Below are positions 42,836-53,700 of a stretch of DNA of 64,000 nt, one piece after another. Position numbers and translations under genes: made by a program. Position 1 is the stretch's first letter. Each line of letters begins with the position of its first letter. The stretch is from Lachnospiraceae bacterium AC2012 (GTDB lineage Bacteria > Bacillota > Clostridia > Lachnospirales > Lachnospiraceae): assembly GCA_000702525.1 (NCBI GenBank), contig JNIN01000001.1, forward strand, positions 1,302,001 to 1,366,000. Direction: 5' to 3'. The notes beneath the pieces are model-generated. The model made no database searches and was not told where the DNA came from. It saw only the letters and a program-made list of their open reading frames with translations.

Positions 42836-43449
42836 CCGTACTTCTTCAGATCTACCCGTCCATCTACGACTTCTATTCCATCCGCGCGAAGGCGCTCCTC
42901 CTGCACCTTCGCTCCGCCAAAGGCGAATTTTCCAGCAAGCTCCCCCTTAGCATTCACAACACGATAACAGGGAATCTTGTCTCCGTCCGGATTCTTATGT
43001 AGCGCATTTCCAACGGCGCGGGACATCTTCGGATTGCCTGCCATGGCGGCGACTTCGGCATAAGTTGCCACTTTCCCCTTTGGAATCTTCTTCACCGCCT
43101 CATAGATTCGTTTTGTCGGCGAATCTGTCACCAATTCGTAGCTCTCCGTTATCATTTTCTTCACATCCGCATCCGGAATGGAATCATCCAAAATAATCGT
43201 ATTCCAGTGCTCCTTATTCTGATGATACCCCGGAATTACAGAGGCGTAAGCCTCCCTCCAGAAATCACGCCATTCCGGGTCACATTTTACATTCAAACAA
43301 ATCTTTCCATCTAATTCATATGTCCACAAAAACGCCCTCTTACTCGGCATGACACGCACCAACTGCCAATTCTGATCTCGAAATGGAGCATCCTGATATG
43401 CGCCTTCAAACGTCAAGCCAAAGGCAAGGGCTTCTTCTCTATTTTTCAT
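42823..43449 (-). CDS. YjbR/MmcQ domain fused to an Ogt-type alkyltransferase domain
   Basis: The 208-residue protein joins two domains. Residues about 1-112 follow the YjbR (MmcQ, CyaY-like fold) family (LFEGAYQDAPF-like start, MPSKRAFLW, NVKCDPEWRDFWREAY, HWNTIILDD). Residues about 118-208 are an O6-methylguanine methyltransferase domain with GKVATYAEVAAMAG, NPKMSRAVGNAL and the active-site region IPCYRVV, in which the acceptor Cys is kept but the usual His of PCHR is Tyr. It probably repairs alkylated DNA directly. GGAGGAG precedes the ATG. It is flanked by a 34-bp inverted repeat that reaches into its stop codon, so it may be a small transferred cassette. Confidence 0.87.
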   Translation of the reverse strand: MKNREEALAFGLTFEGAYQDAPFRDQNWQLVRVMPSKRAFLWTYELDGKICLNVKCDPEWRDFWREAYASVIPGYHQNKEHWNTIILDDSIPDADVKKMITESYELVTDSPTKRIYEAVKKIPKGKVATYAEVAAMAGNPKMSRAVGNALHKNPDGDKIPCYRVVNAKGELAGKFAFGGAKVQEERLRADGIEVVDGRVDLKKYGMDH

Positions 43450-43500
43450 CGGTTACTCCTCCATAAGCTTTTCTATCCCGCAGTAACGAGGGGATTGCAA

Positions 43501-43534
43501 AATGAACCACTAACCCCGTCCCCAATGGACCATT
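43501..43534. repeat. Right copy of the 34-bp inverted repeat
   Basis: Inverted counterpart of 42802-42835, 51 bp upstream of the mmcQ-ogt start codon. A partial further copy of the end word (AATGGACCAT) follows at 43535-43545. Confidence 0.8.
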
Positions 43535-43660
43535 CAATGGACCATCACCAGCAATAGTCTAAATCTATTACCACCCATTTGCATTTCGTGTATTATAGTA
43601 TATGTAACGTATTACAAATATCATTTTGTGGGAACATTGTTTTTGGAAAGGGGGATTCCT

Positions 43661-44041
43661 ATGCAATATCTATTTTTTATTCTGTACATCATCGCCGGAG
43701 CCGGCAGCTCTTACATCTACGCGAATTTCATCACGCAAGCTTACAAAACCTACAACACGCTTCCGGTTCTTCTATACACACCTATTTCTATTTTAATACT
43801 ATTGGGTCTATTATTCCTTAAATTCTTTTTTGATTTAAGAAATGATTCGCAACCGGAAAACAGAACCAAAGCGCTGATTCTTCATATCGTTGTTATTGTT
43901 CTCTTAATACCAACGTATCTATGGCTTGGATTTCGTTATCCTAGCGCAAATCATTGCATCTTATACTTATTTGTTGAAGAATTATTTGCTACTGTTTTCT
44001 TACTTGTTCGAAAGAATAAAGCGGAAAGTATTACACAATAA
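43661..44041 (+). CDS. Small four-helix membrane protein, unknown function
   Basis: A 126-residue hydrophobic protein with four predicted helices (about 2-20, 33-55, 70-92 and 98-116). No motif known to me. I start at the ATG at 43661, which has GGGGG 6 nt upstream; an in-frame start at 43628 has no site. It is one of three plus-strand genes in the window and ends before a strong terminator. The hairpin of that terminator has the same arms as the units of the adjacent 52-bp array. Confidence 0.65.
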   Translation: MQYLFFILYIIAGAGSSYIYANFITQAYKTYNTLPVLLYTPISILILLGLLFLKFFFDLRNDSQPENRTKALILHIVVIVLLIPTYLWLGFRYPSANHCILYLFVEELFATVFLLVRKNKAESITQ

Positions 44042-44097
44042 TAAATGGAAATTTTACATCTGAATTTACATGGTGTATTTGCATAGTGCGTTTGCAT

Positions 44098-44143
44098 GGT
44101 GTACGGAAGTTGCTTTCAACTTCTGTACACCTTATTTTTTCCT
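44098..44143 (+). terminator. Terminator of the small membrane protein gene
   Basis: GGTGTACGGAAGTTG and CAACTTCTGTACACC form a 15-bp stem (one mismatch) with a 4-nt loop, followed by TTATTTTTTCC. Its right arm is in register with the 52-bp array that follows. Confidence 0.85.
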
Positions 44144-44705
44144 CTAACTAGTGCACAAATCAAGAAATCTCTTTCTCTGCACCACACTGAACACTTTTCT
44201 TGGTGTACAAATCAAGAATTCTCTTCCTCTGCACCATCCTCGACACTCTTCTTGGTGCACAAATCAAGAAATCCCATTCTCTGCACCAGCCTCGGCTCTT
44301 TTCTTGGTGCACAAATCAAGAATTCCATTTCTCTGCACCAGCCTCGGCTCTTTTCTTGGTGCACAAATCAAGAATTCTCTGTCTCTGCACCAGCCTCGCC
44401 GCTCTTCTTGGTGTACAAATCAAGAATTCTCTTTCTCTGCACCATCCTCGACACTCTTCTTGGTGCACAAATCAAGAATTCTCTTTCTCTGCACCATCCT
44501 CGACACTCTTCTTGGTGCACTAATCAAAAATTCTCTTCCTCTGCACCATTCTCCGCTCTTTTCTTGGTGTACAGCTTAACAATTCTCTATCTCTGCACCA
44601 TCCTCCGCACTTTTCTTGGTGTACATATCAAGAAATCTCTGTCACTTCACCTCGGCTATTTTCTTGGTGCACAAATCAAGAAATCCTTTTCTCTGCACCA
44701 CACCC
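44126..44705. repeat. 52-bp inverted-arm tandem array, block 3
   Basis: Left arms start at 44126 (shared with the terminator), 44178, 44230, 44282, 44334, 44386, 44438, 44490, 44542, 44594 and 44646, each exactly 52 bp apart, and at 44694 after a 4-bp loss. The standard unit is TGCACCA, 16-nt loop, TGGTGCA, then a 22-nt linker often centred on AGAATTCT. It fills the gap between two convergent genes; all three forward frames stay open, but this is a by-product of the period. Confidence 0.92.
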
Positions 44706-44717
44706 CAAAACATACAA

Positions 44718-44776
44718 AAAACCACGCGCCGGTTCCCAAGCTTTCCTAAAGCTCAGGAGTCGGCGCGTGGTTTTCT
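44718..44776 (-). terminator. Terminator after secA
   Basis: AACCACGCGCCG at 44720-44731 and CGGCGCGTGGTT at 44761-44772 form a perfect 12-bp stem with an inner AGCTT-type stem, followed on the minus strand by TTTTTTG, directly at the secA stop. Confidence 0.9.
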
Positions 44777-47356
44777 TTATTCTAATCCGCCCTGTCTCAT
44801 ATGACAGTTCTTATATTTCTTTCCGGATCCACATGGACATGGATCATTTGGATAAATCTTCTTTGCAGAGCGTACCTTTGGCGCATTGGTTGCAGATTCA
44901 TCTTTGTTGGTACCTGTAACCTTAGCCTGCTCCTCACGTTCCACTTTCTTTTCGATACGGATGCGATACATCATCTGTACCGTTTCTTCACGAATCGCAT
45001 CATTCATCTGATCTAACATATCATAGGATGCCATCTTGTATTCGTCGACCGGATTACGCTGTCCGTATGCCTGGAGGCCGATACCCTGACGAAGCTGATC
45101 CATATCGTCGATTTCCTTCATCCACTTACGATCGATTACACGAAGGAGGATTACTCGCTCGACTTCACGGAAGGACTCTGGATCTGGGAATTCTGCTTCC
45201 TTCTGATCATAGAGATCATGCGCACGAGTTATCAGTTTTTCCTTCAAGTCTTTCACCTTCTTGACGTCGTCCATATCCTGAACAGTCACTGGTGCAAGTG
45301 GAATAATCTGCTCGATTAATCTGTTTAATTCATTGATATCCCAATCTTCTGTTGCCAGATCATCAGCGCAAACCTGGTCTACTGCGTAATTTACCTGATC
45401 ATCGATCATATTCAGGATCTGATCCTTCATATTCTCACCGGCAAGTACTCTTCTACGCTGCTTGTAAACCATTTCTCGCTGATCATTCATAACCTGATCG
45501 TATTCGAGCAGGTTCTTACGAATTGCGAAGTTATTGGATTCAATCTTACGCTGTGCCTTCTCAATCGCAGATGTCAGCATCTTATGCTGAATACGTTCGC
45601 CCTTTGGCACCCCAAGACTCTTAAATGTCTCAATCAATCTCTCGGAACCGAAGAGACGCATCAAATCATCTTCCAGAGAAATGAAGAACTGCGATTCACC
45701 GACATCACCCTGACGTCCGGAACGACCACGTAACTGGTTATCAATTCGACGGGATTCGTGACGCTCTGTACCGATAATCTTCAAACCACCTGCTGCACGT
45801 GCATCCTCATCGAGCTTAATATCCGTACCACGACCAGCCATGTTTGTCGCGATGGTAACGGCACCATGCTTACCAGCCTCTGCTACGATTTCCGCTTCCT
45901 GCTCATGGAACTTCGCATTTAAGACATTGTGCTGAATGCCATTCTTGCTAAGCATACGGCTGAGAAGTTCGGAAACGTCAATGTTGATTGTACCAACCAA
46001 TACCGGCTGTCCCTTCTCATGTGCTGCGATGACTTCATCCACAACGGCTTTATATTTCTCTTCTTTTGTCTGGTAAACCGCATCCTCGTGATCGATACGC
46101 TGGATTGGATTATTAGTAGGAATCTCTACAACGTCCATTCCATAGATATCACGGAATTCCTGCTCTTCTGTAAGCGCTGTACCAGTCATACCAGCCTTCT
46201 TGTCATATTTATTGAAGAAGTTCTGGAAAGTAATATTTGCAAGAGTCATAGACTCTCTCTTAACCTTTACATGCTCTTTTGCTTCGATTGCCTGGTGCAG
46301 ACCATCGGAGTAACGACGTCCCGGCATAATACGTCCGGTAAAGCTATCGACGATTAATACCTGATCATCCTTTACCACATAGTCCTGATCACGGTGCATC
46401 AGGTTATGCGCACGAAGTGCAAGGATTACATTATGCTGAATCTCAACATTTTCAGGATCTGCCAGGTTATCGATATGGAAATATTTCTCAACCTTTTCCA
46501 CACCCTGCTGTGTCAGTGTTACGACCTTATCCTTTTCATTTACGATGAAGTCACCCGTTTCTTCCTGAACCACACCCATGATGGCATCCATCTTGGAGAA
46601 TTCTGGGAGGTCTTCGCCTCGCTTCAACTGGTTCGCAAGCACATCGCACATCTCATAGAGACGTGTTGACTTGCCACTCTGACCGGAAATGATCAATGGC
46701 GTACGCGCTTCATCAATCAATACGGAATCGACCTCATCGATGATGGCATAATGCAGTCCACGCTGTACCATCTGGTTTTCATAGACTACCATGTTATCAC
46801 GAAGATAATCGAAACCAAGTTCGTTATTTGTAATATAAGTGATATCGCACTGATATGCTTCCTGACGTTCTTCACGAGACATGGAATTCAGGACTACACC
46901 AACCTTCAGTCCAAGGAATTCATGAACCTGTCCCATCCATTCGCTATCACGCTTTGCAAGGTAATCATTGACCGTTACGATATGTACGCCCTTCCCCTCT
47001 AACGCATTCAGATACGCTGGAAGAGTAGAAACCAATGTCTTACCTTCACCGGTTCTCATCTCTGCGATACGACCCTGATGGAGGATAATACCACCGATGA
47101 CCTGCACGCGGAAATGTTCCATTCCGAGCACTCGTTTCGCTGCCTCTCGTACGGTTGCATAGGCTTCTGGAAGGATGTCATCCAGTGTTTCCCCTGCTGC
47201 CAATCGCTCCTTAAATTCTTCTGTTTTATGCTTTAATTCCTCATCGGATAATTTCTGCATCTCTGGCTGGAGACCCATAATCTTATCAACGATCGGATTA
47301 ATCTTCTTTAATTCCCTTTCGCTATGGGTACCAAAAATCTTAGCTGCTAAACCCAT
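44777..47356 (-). CDS. secA: Preprotein translocase ATPase SecA
   Basis: Motor of the Sec pathway. The 859 residues have Walker [21 protein letters not shown], the DEAD-type motif [31 protein letters not shown] and [10 protein letters not shown] with [11 protein letters not shown] in the second ATPase lobe, and a C-terminal zinc motif [14 protein letters not shown] start at the ATG at 47354-47356, which follows AGGAG by 9 nt; the longer frame to 47407 adds a non-conserved stretch. It lies downstream of the signalling operon but is separated from it by a terminator and 250 bp. Confidence 0.97.
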   Translation of the reverse strand: MGLAAKIFGTHSERELKKINPIVDKIMGLQPEMQKLSDEELKHKTEEFKERLAAGETLDDILPEAYATVREAAKRVLGMEHFRVQVIGGIILHQGRIAEMRTGEGKTLVSTLPAYLNALEGKGVHIVTVNDYLAKRDSEWMGQVHEFLGLKVGVVLNSMSREERQEAYQCDITYITNNELGFDYLRDNMVVYENQMVQRGLHYAIIDEVDSVLIDEARTPLIISGQSGKSTRLYEMCDVLANQLKRGEDLPEFSKMDAIMGVVQEETGDFIVNEKDKVVTLTQQGVEKVEKYFHIDNLADPENVEIQHNVILALRAHNLMHRDQDYVVKDDQVLIVDSFTGRIMPGRRYSDGLHQAIEAKEHVKVKRESMTLANITFQNFFNKYDKKAGMTGTALTEEQEFRDIYGMDVVEIPTNNPIQRIDHEDAVYQTKEEKYKAVVDEVIAAHEKGQPVLVGTINIDVSELLSRMLSKNGIQHNVLNAKFHEQEAEIVAEAGKHGAVTIATNMAGRGTDIKLDEDARAAGGLKIIGTERHESRRIDNQLRGRSGRQGDVGESQFFISLEDDLMRLFGSERLIETFKSLGVPKGERIQHKMLTSAIEKAQRKIESNNFAIRKNLLEYDQVMNDQREMVYKQRRRVLAGENMKDQILNMIDDQVNYAVDQVCADDLATEDWDINELNRLIEQIIPLAPVTVQDMDDVKKVKDLKEKLITRAHDLYDQKEAEFPDPESFREVERVILLRVIDRKWMKEIDDMDQLRQGIGLQAYGQRNPVDEYKMASYDMLDQMNDAIREETVQMMYRIRIEKKVEREEQAKVTGTNKDESATNAPKVRSAKKIYPNDPCPCGSGKKYKNCHMRQGGLE

Positions 47357-47458
47357 TTTCTCAATCTCCTTAACTAAAATCGCGTGTATACAACCATAGA
47401 TACACACTCCTGTATTCTAACATTTCTTAATTATTACTACAATGTTATTTCCACAAAA

Positions 47459-47492
47459 TAAGCATGCCCTGCGATAATTTCAGGACATGCTT
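47459..47492 (-). terminator. Terminator of the signalling operon
   Basis: AAGCATGTCCTG and CAGGGCATGCTT pair around a 9-nt loop and are followed by a T-rich stretch on the minus strand, about 120 bp past the HD-protein stop. Confidence 0.8.
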
Positions 47493-47526
47493 ACCTTTCT
47501 TTATTCACACCTTTTCCATTCCAAAC

Positions 47527-47634
47527 AGCGCCAAATCCTGAGCGCGGATTCGAATATCCGTCAGAGCCAAAACCTAGGCGCGGATTCGGATATCCGTCAG
47601 AACCAAAATCTAGGCGCGGATTCGAATATCCGTC
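47527..47634. repeat. 36-bp tandem repeat at the 3' end of the HD-domain gene
   Basis: Three 36-bp units begin at 47527, 47563 and 47599; the coding sequence immediately before the stop is a fourth partial copy. In the gene's frame each unit reads LTDIRIRA; the inner two end in TAG. In the next frame the same bases give an open DGYSNPRLGFGS repeat. Confidence 0.85.
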
Positions 47635-49952
47635 AGCGCCACCTGGTCGCCGGTCAGCGATACGTAGATGGTACGATTACCATCGTTAATCGTCGTCACA
47701 TTTCTCACATCAATACCATTATTACTCGTAATGGTTGTAATCTTATTTCCTTTTCTACGAATGATAACGCTACTGTCATAACCGGCCTTACAATTCTCCT
47801 TCCAGGCATCCCAGCCGGTGAAGAATTCACGCTTTCGCATCTGTACCTTGTTCGACGCATAATCCCCCGTCTCCCAGGACTCGCCATCCAATCGAATCAT
47901 CGCATATTCTCTATAACTGTCACCCACTGGTTGCTTATCATCCGAATAAAAGAGATTAATAAATGGACAATGCCAAACCAATCGCGCGGTTGGAAGGCTC
48001 ATCGCATGGAAATTAATCTCCATACCATCGGTAACCTCCACACCCTTGGTATACGCTGTTCGATAGCCATCCACCTGGATATTCGGTATATCGCCCTCCA
48101 TACGGTTAATAAAGCTTACCTCACTCGCAATCCTAGGGATATAATCCTCTGAAACCACTTCCTCGGTCTTCACTACATGCACATTATCGATATAACAGTG
48201 CTCTCCTGTGAATGCCATATAGGAAAATCTCGCATTATCCGTAAGTGCGACGATTGCCTTCATGGTCGCATACTTGCATTCCATCAAAATCTGTAAGTGA
48301 TCCTTCACGCGAACCACTTCCAAATCGTAATCAATAGATTCTCCACCATCGAAAACTTCCTTCTGCGACTTCACCACAGCCACACCTGCGCCATCCACTT
48401 CATCCGGTGATCCCAGTTCCTTGTAGTCAACCTTCATCACTCTCGCACCCGATGCCACACTATGCCCATCCAGCCAGATCTCTCCGTACTCAAAATAATT
48501 CATACTCTCGATCTCTTTTTTCGTACTATGCACTCTGGCATCCAGCGAATCAAAAAGTACAATCGCCGGCATACAGATATCCTCTTCGACATTTTTCTTC
48601 GGTGTACACTGGAAATGAATCTTCACAATCGCATCTTTGATTCCAATACCATCCGAAAATGTATCTCGGTAACTACCGCATGCAATCTCGGTTCCATCAA
48701 CAAATTCATGCAACTCTGCACTTTCGTGCATCTTGTATTCCGGATCCAGATCAATCATATGCAGCATAATCTTCGCATATTCCGGATCATACAAAGTGCC
48801 TGTATTCTTTACAATTTCTTCTCGTACCTTCTGCTGCGGAAGCGCATCTCTGAGTTCCTGTTTGGATGTCATCCGGTCATAGGCATCTGCAACCTTTATA
48901 ATACGGGCAATCTCCGGAATATCATTTCCAGACAATTTCTCCGGATAACCACTTCCATCAAAATTCTCATGATAGTATCGCGCTCCAATACTTAGAAATG
49001 GATACTCTTTGATATGTAACAGGATGTCACTATCCACATCATGTAACAGTGCCGCATAATAAACATTGCTACATACTTCTTCTGACTTTCCATTCATTTC
49101 TGCCAGCTCTCTCGCATATTGTGCAACTCTCTTGGCACGGCCCGTGGCATACTCATCTTTTGCCTCCATAGCCCCCACAAATGCAGTAGCAGTCTGATCA
49201 AACAGTCGCATCATCGATTCCTGCTCGTTCTTGAAATGCATCAGCTTCAGTTCATTTGCTTTCTCAAGCGCATAATTGGTATCTATTACGGCAAAGATAT
49301 AAAGTACAATGACCATTAATGCCATCGTCATATTGGTAAGTGAAATACCATAGGCAAACAACTGGATAAAGGAAGCCAAAATCTGTGCCGAAGCAAATGC
49401 AAATAAGGAGATTCGCATTCCTTTACGCAATTTCCGTGTCATCTGTACAATCACCGATAACTCAATAAAAAATACAAACAGCGGAATCGCATAACAAATA
49501 ATAAAAAGCGAGCCTCGCGTATAACGATTATGCGCATCAAAGGAATAATACATTCCATTAAACTGCGCTAAAACGAGCAGTCCTTCTCCAATCAATAGCA
49601 TGACTTCCACCAAACGTAAGCGGAAGGGCTTGGTCTCATATCCACATTCTTTCTGAATCAGATCACTCATATAATAATTGAATGCATATAATTCAAATAG
49701 AATCAGGGTAAATACCATAAAATTGGATACGTGAACCATGATATATCCCGTACTTCCCTCTACGCCTCGATATAAATAAGCAAGGCGATCAAATTGAAGT
49801 AAGGCCGCTGCACCCAGTTCCAGATAAATCAGTGCTCTCTTCCTTTTTCTGGATACCGTTTTTGAAATGATTACAAAGATAGCAATCGCCATACAAACCG
49901 CAGATAGCGACCCCATAATCTCTAATTGATATGCACGAATTAAATCAAACAC
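47610..49952 (-). CDS. Seven-helix membrane protein with HD-GYP-like domain and C-terminal beta domain
   Basis: A 780-residue signalling protein. The first 235 residues hold six to seven membrane helices in a 7TM-sensor layout. An HD-GYP-like domain follows (about 255-400): YYAALLHDVDSD, where the usual HDIGK is HDVDS, then YYHENFDGSGYPEKLSG and IIKVADAYDRMTS. The remaining 370 residues form a beta-rich region resembling two carbohydrate-binding-like repeats, unusual for this family. It may hydrolyse cyclic-di-GMP weakly or bind it. The start is GTG behind GGAGGG, 14 nt after the response regulator stop. It is the last gene of a four-gene operon, and its 3' end is tandemly duplicated. Confidence 0.8.
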   Translation of the reverse strand: MFDLIRAYQLEIMGSLSAVCMAIAIFVIISKTVSRKRKRALIYLELGAAALLQFDRLAYLYRGVEGSTGYIMVHVSNFMVFTLILFELYAFNYYMSDLIQKECGYETKPFRLRLVEVMLLIGEGLLVLAQFNGMYYSFDAHNRYTRGSLFIICYAIPLFVFFIELSVIVQMTRKLRKGMRISLFAFASAQILASFIQLFAYGISLTNMTMALMVIVLYIFAVIDTNYALEKANELKLMHFKNEQESMMRLFDQTATAFVGAMEAKDEYATGRAKRVAQYARELAEMNGKSEEVCSNVYYAALLHDVDSDILLHIKEYPFLSIGARYYHENFDGSGYPEKLSGNDIPEIARIIKVADAYDRMTSKQELRDALPQQKVREEIVKNTGTLYDPEYAKIMLHMIDLDPEYKMHESAELHEFVDGTEIACGSYRDTFSDGIGIKDAIVKIHFQCTPKKNVEEDICMPAIVLFDSLDARVHSTKKEIESMNYFEYGEIWLDGHSVASGARVMKVDYKELGSPDEVDGAGVAVVKSQKEVFDGGESIDYDLEVVRVKDHLQILMECKYATMKAIVALTDNARFSYMAFTGEHCYIDNVHVVKTEEVVSEDYIPRIASEVSFINRMEGDIPNIQVDGYRTAYTKGVEVTDGMEINFHAMSLPTARLVWHCPFINLFYSDDKQPVGDSYREYAMIRLDGESWETGDYASNKVQMRKREFFTGWDAWKENCKAGYDSSVIIRRKGNKITTITSNNGIDVRNVTTINDGNRTIYVSLTGDQVALTDIRIRA

Positions 49953-49966
49953 TTTTTATCCCTCCA

Positions 49967-50734
49967 TCAGCCACCAATTTGTCGAAAGAAGAAATCGGAT
50001 AACTTCTGCAATAATTCATCCTTCTCAATGGTCTTTAAGAAATATCCCTCCGGCTTTAATGCAAGTACTTGTAATACCGCATTTTTATCACTCTTTCCCG
50101 TTAGAAACATGACGGGGATTTTGCTTGTCTCCAAGTCGCTACGTAACATTTCCAAGACTTGCGGGCCCGAGGTTACCGGCATCTCATAATCTAAGAGAAT
50201 CAAATCCGCCTGGTTTTTGCCGAGCCATCGGAGTGCCTGTAATCCAGAGTTTGCCATTGCCACCTTATAATCCTGCTTTAACCACTCTCGCACCATCGAC
50301 AGATACGTTGGGTCATCATCGACAATCAGAATCGACTTCTTATAATACCCGGAGGCCTGTCGTTCCAATAAACATTGCACCGTCGTAATCAATTCTTCGT
50401 TATTGATCGGGCGGACAAAGGATTGATAGATAATATCAGATGGCATATGACTATTGATATAATCCACTTCTGTCTTTTCCCCGATTGGGATTACCATCTT
50501 TGACTCTTCCATTGTCTTATCTTCGATGAAATGTAACACATCATCCGGCGGAACCACGCCATCATCCATATAGATGATGAGTAATGATGTTCCATCCCAG
50601 AATTCATTGATTTCACTGATATTCCACTTCGCAAAGATAGCATGCATCCTCGCATCATTAAGTTTTTTTAGGATGGTTCTCACGAGAAATGTTTCCTTAT
50701 TTCCGATGATTAAAATGTGCTCTTCTCCTGTCAT
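49967..50734 (-). CDS. Response regulator with two receiver-like domains
   Basis: 255 residues and no output domain. The first half (1-125) has a receiver-like pattern but lacks the acidic pair (HILIIGNKETFLV), so it is probably a pseudo-receiver. The second half is a complete receiver: ILIVDDDPTYLSM, phospho-acceptor LLDYEMPVTSG, VMFLTGKSDK and the Lys in GYFLKTIEKD. The ATG overlaps the kinase stop by 4 bp, and AAGGGG is upstream. It likely passes the kinase signal to one of the HD-domain proteins or acts as a phosphate sink (inference). Confidence 0.88.
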   Translation of the reverse strand: MTGEEHILIIGNKETFLVRTILKKLNDARMHAIFAKWNISEINEFWDGTSLLIIYMDDGVVPPDDVLHFIEDKTMEESKMVIPIGEKTEVDYINSHMPSDIIYQSFVRPINNEELITTVQCLLERQASGYYKKSILIVDDDPTYLSMVREWLKQDYKVAMANSGLQALRWLGKNQADLILLDYEMPVTSGPQVLEMLRSDLETSKIPVMFLTGKSDKNAVLQVLALKPEGYFLKTIEKDELLQKLSDFFFRQIGG

Positions 50735-53700
50735 GACAATCCCCTTTTCATTAATTCTTCCATCTCATCCCACTGGAAGCTCTTAAGCATTCTGCCAAGA
50801 TTGAAAACTCTATCCGCTTCTTCCTTTGGAAGTTTATAGTCCTTTAACTGCTCCAGTATCATTTCCACAGAATCATAATCCATCATCGGAATCACTTCAC
50901 GTAGTGCATCATAAGCATCCAGAAGTTCTTCCTCTGAAATCTCCGGTCGTTGATCTTCTTCGCTCTCCTCTTCTTCCATAATGCGGAATAGCTTCTCCTT
51001 ATAAGCCAGATAATCCTCCATCATCGCACGATGATTCTCCTTGATATAAGTAAGATCCATCTGATTGGCTGCGTCTTCTAACAATTCACACTGCTTCGAT
51101 AATTTCAAATCGCCAATGATTCTGCACGAAGTCTTCAGCGCATGCACCTTGACCTTGTAAAGCATGATGTCTTCGTCTGCAAGCGCTTTCTTCAGAATAC
51201 GTTCGTTACCATCGATGGTCTCCCAGAACAGCTGCAGAGAGGACAAAAATACAGCAATGGAACCGTTGTTTTTCACGCCTTCCTCTACATCAATTGAATC
51301 GATTTCATAAATCCATTGCTTGCTCTTTGGAATCTCTGTTAATTCTTCCGCGTCCTCCTCTTCGGTCACAATCGTCATAACCTCCTCTGGCAGATGCTGC
51401 ATAATCACCTGCTCAAGAAGTCTAGAATCAATTGGTTTCGCGAGGTATCCATCAAATCCATTTTCCAGATAATATTCTTCTCCTGCTGCCGCATTGGCAG
51501 TAAGTGCATAAACCGGTAAATTCGGATAATTCTCACGAATACGTCGGCATGTCTCCACACCATCCAGTCCCGGCATCATATGATCCAGAAGTACAATATC
51601 AAAGTTCGAATAACGAAGCTTCTCCAGACATTCCTCTCCGCTTTCCGCGGTAGCTACCAGCATCTTTGTTGATTTCAATAAATTCTTGATGACCATCAAA
51701 TTCATTGGATTATCATCAACAACCAGAATCTCTGCATCCGGAGCAATAAACTGTGGTACGTATGGGCGTCCCACCAGTGTCTCATCTTCTTCCTTGTATA
51801 CTCCAATTGGCTTACGATCGATGACTTTCTGCGTCACGGTAAAGATAAATTCCGAACCTTCTCCATAGACACTTTCACACCAGATATTTCCACCCATTAA
51901 TTCCGTAAACTGACGTGAAATATCCAATCCCAGTCCGGTACCCTGGATGCCATAATTCTTCTCTTCATCCAGCCTCTCATAAGCATTAAAGACTTTATCA
52001 ATATCCTCTTCGCGTACACCGATTCCGGTATCATGTACCTCATAACGAATCAGGAATTCCTCGCCATTCTTTGCCTCCAGCGAAACCTTCAGAACGACCT
52101 TTCCTTCCTCCGTATACTTCACCGCATTGGTAAGAAGATTCAGTACAATCTGCTTAATCTTCGCTTCGTCACCCAATAGCCTTGTCGGAAGCATCTCATC
52201 TACATCAATTTCAAATTTCAGATTCTTCTGCAGGGCGCGTCCATGAATCATAGAACACAACTCATGAATCAAGTCCTTCTGGTTGTATTCCATCTCGACC
52301 AGCGACATCTTACCCGATTCAATCTTGGACATATCCAAAATGTCATTAATTAAATTGAGTAACGAATCTGATGCCGTTCGAATATCCATCGCATAATTAA
52401 TGACGGATAAGAAATAATTCTTCGGAACGTCCGTTGCATCCTCTCTAAGAATCATTTCATCCATACCCATAATCGTATTGATTGGTGTACGAATCTCATG
52501 CGACATATTGGCAAGGAATCTGGATTTTGCGCTATTCGCACGTTCTGCTTCTTCCTTTGCCATACGGATTTCATCGTACTGTCTTCGTACAATCGTACTA
52601 TTCATAATTCTCCATACAAGGAAAATAACAAACAAAACCAATACGACAATCAATGTCACCTGCACATGACGAAGTTCCAAAATCTTTGGCTTCTTCTCTA
52701 CCGCAAAGGTTGCATCCTGCATCAATTCGCCCGTCGACTCATTGACAATCTGAATATGTAAGGTGTACTGTCCATACTTAAATCCCGTATATTCGAGCGT
52801 ACTTAAGCCACTCTGTTTTGCCGTAACACCGTCATCCTCTACATCATCAAAGAATACTTTGACCGTCGGATTTGACATCGAATAATCCAGTACTGCCGGA
52901 TAGATATAAATTCGTCCTACACCGGCCGGGATTGTATAATTGCCTTCCTCATCCGGATAGATGGTTTGATCATCACATACAATATATTTCAAATCCACTT
53001 TGACATAGGAATCCTGATTAAAGTAATGATCGATATTGACGCGATTCACCCCGGAAATTCCAGAGATAAACAGATTTCCATTATCATCCAGATAACTAAA
53101 CGAATTTCCCGTCGGAAGCGTTGTCATACCATTGGTCTTGTTATAGAGACGATAATCAAATTCTTCCCCGGAAATCATATCCGACGCCTTCGCACAATAA
53201 ATACCCGCAGAAGAAAGTACCCAAACATCATCTCCGGAACCATAATAAATATCGAAGTTATTGTTATATGGGAAATGACTCACTTCGGTAATCTGTCCAT
53301 CTTTCCAGTACTCGATGGAATTCGAGGTAATCACCCAATAGAGATTACGTTCTTCATCCTTCTTCACGCGAAGGATAACATCACTCGTCAGTCCATCCTC
53401 AAGGCTAAGATGCGTCACTTCATCATCCTTAATGACATAGATGCCGCCACCATCTGTACCACAGATGATACTTCCATCGTCGCCCTCCGTAACGGTCAGA
53501 ATCATTCTGTTTTGGAGTCCTTCCTCCTCGCCATAGGTCTTTACAACCTTGCCATTCTGAAGCACTGCCAGCCCACTATTGGTTCCAACGAGAATTTTTC
53601 CATCGCTCGTTTCCGCCAGACAACGCGTCTGATCCGAAATAAATCCATTTTCCACGGTATAGGAAATAATCTGATGATCCTTGGTATAGCAAACCAGCCC

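Noticed and set aside
44096-44749. A 217-codon frame over the third array
   Set aside because: Same reason: the 52-bp period leaves three parallel frames open, and the unit bears hairpins rather than codons.
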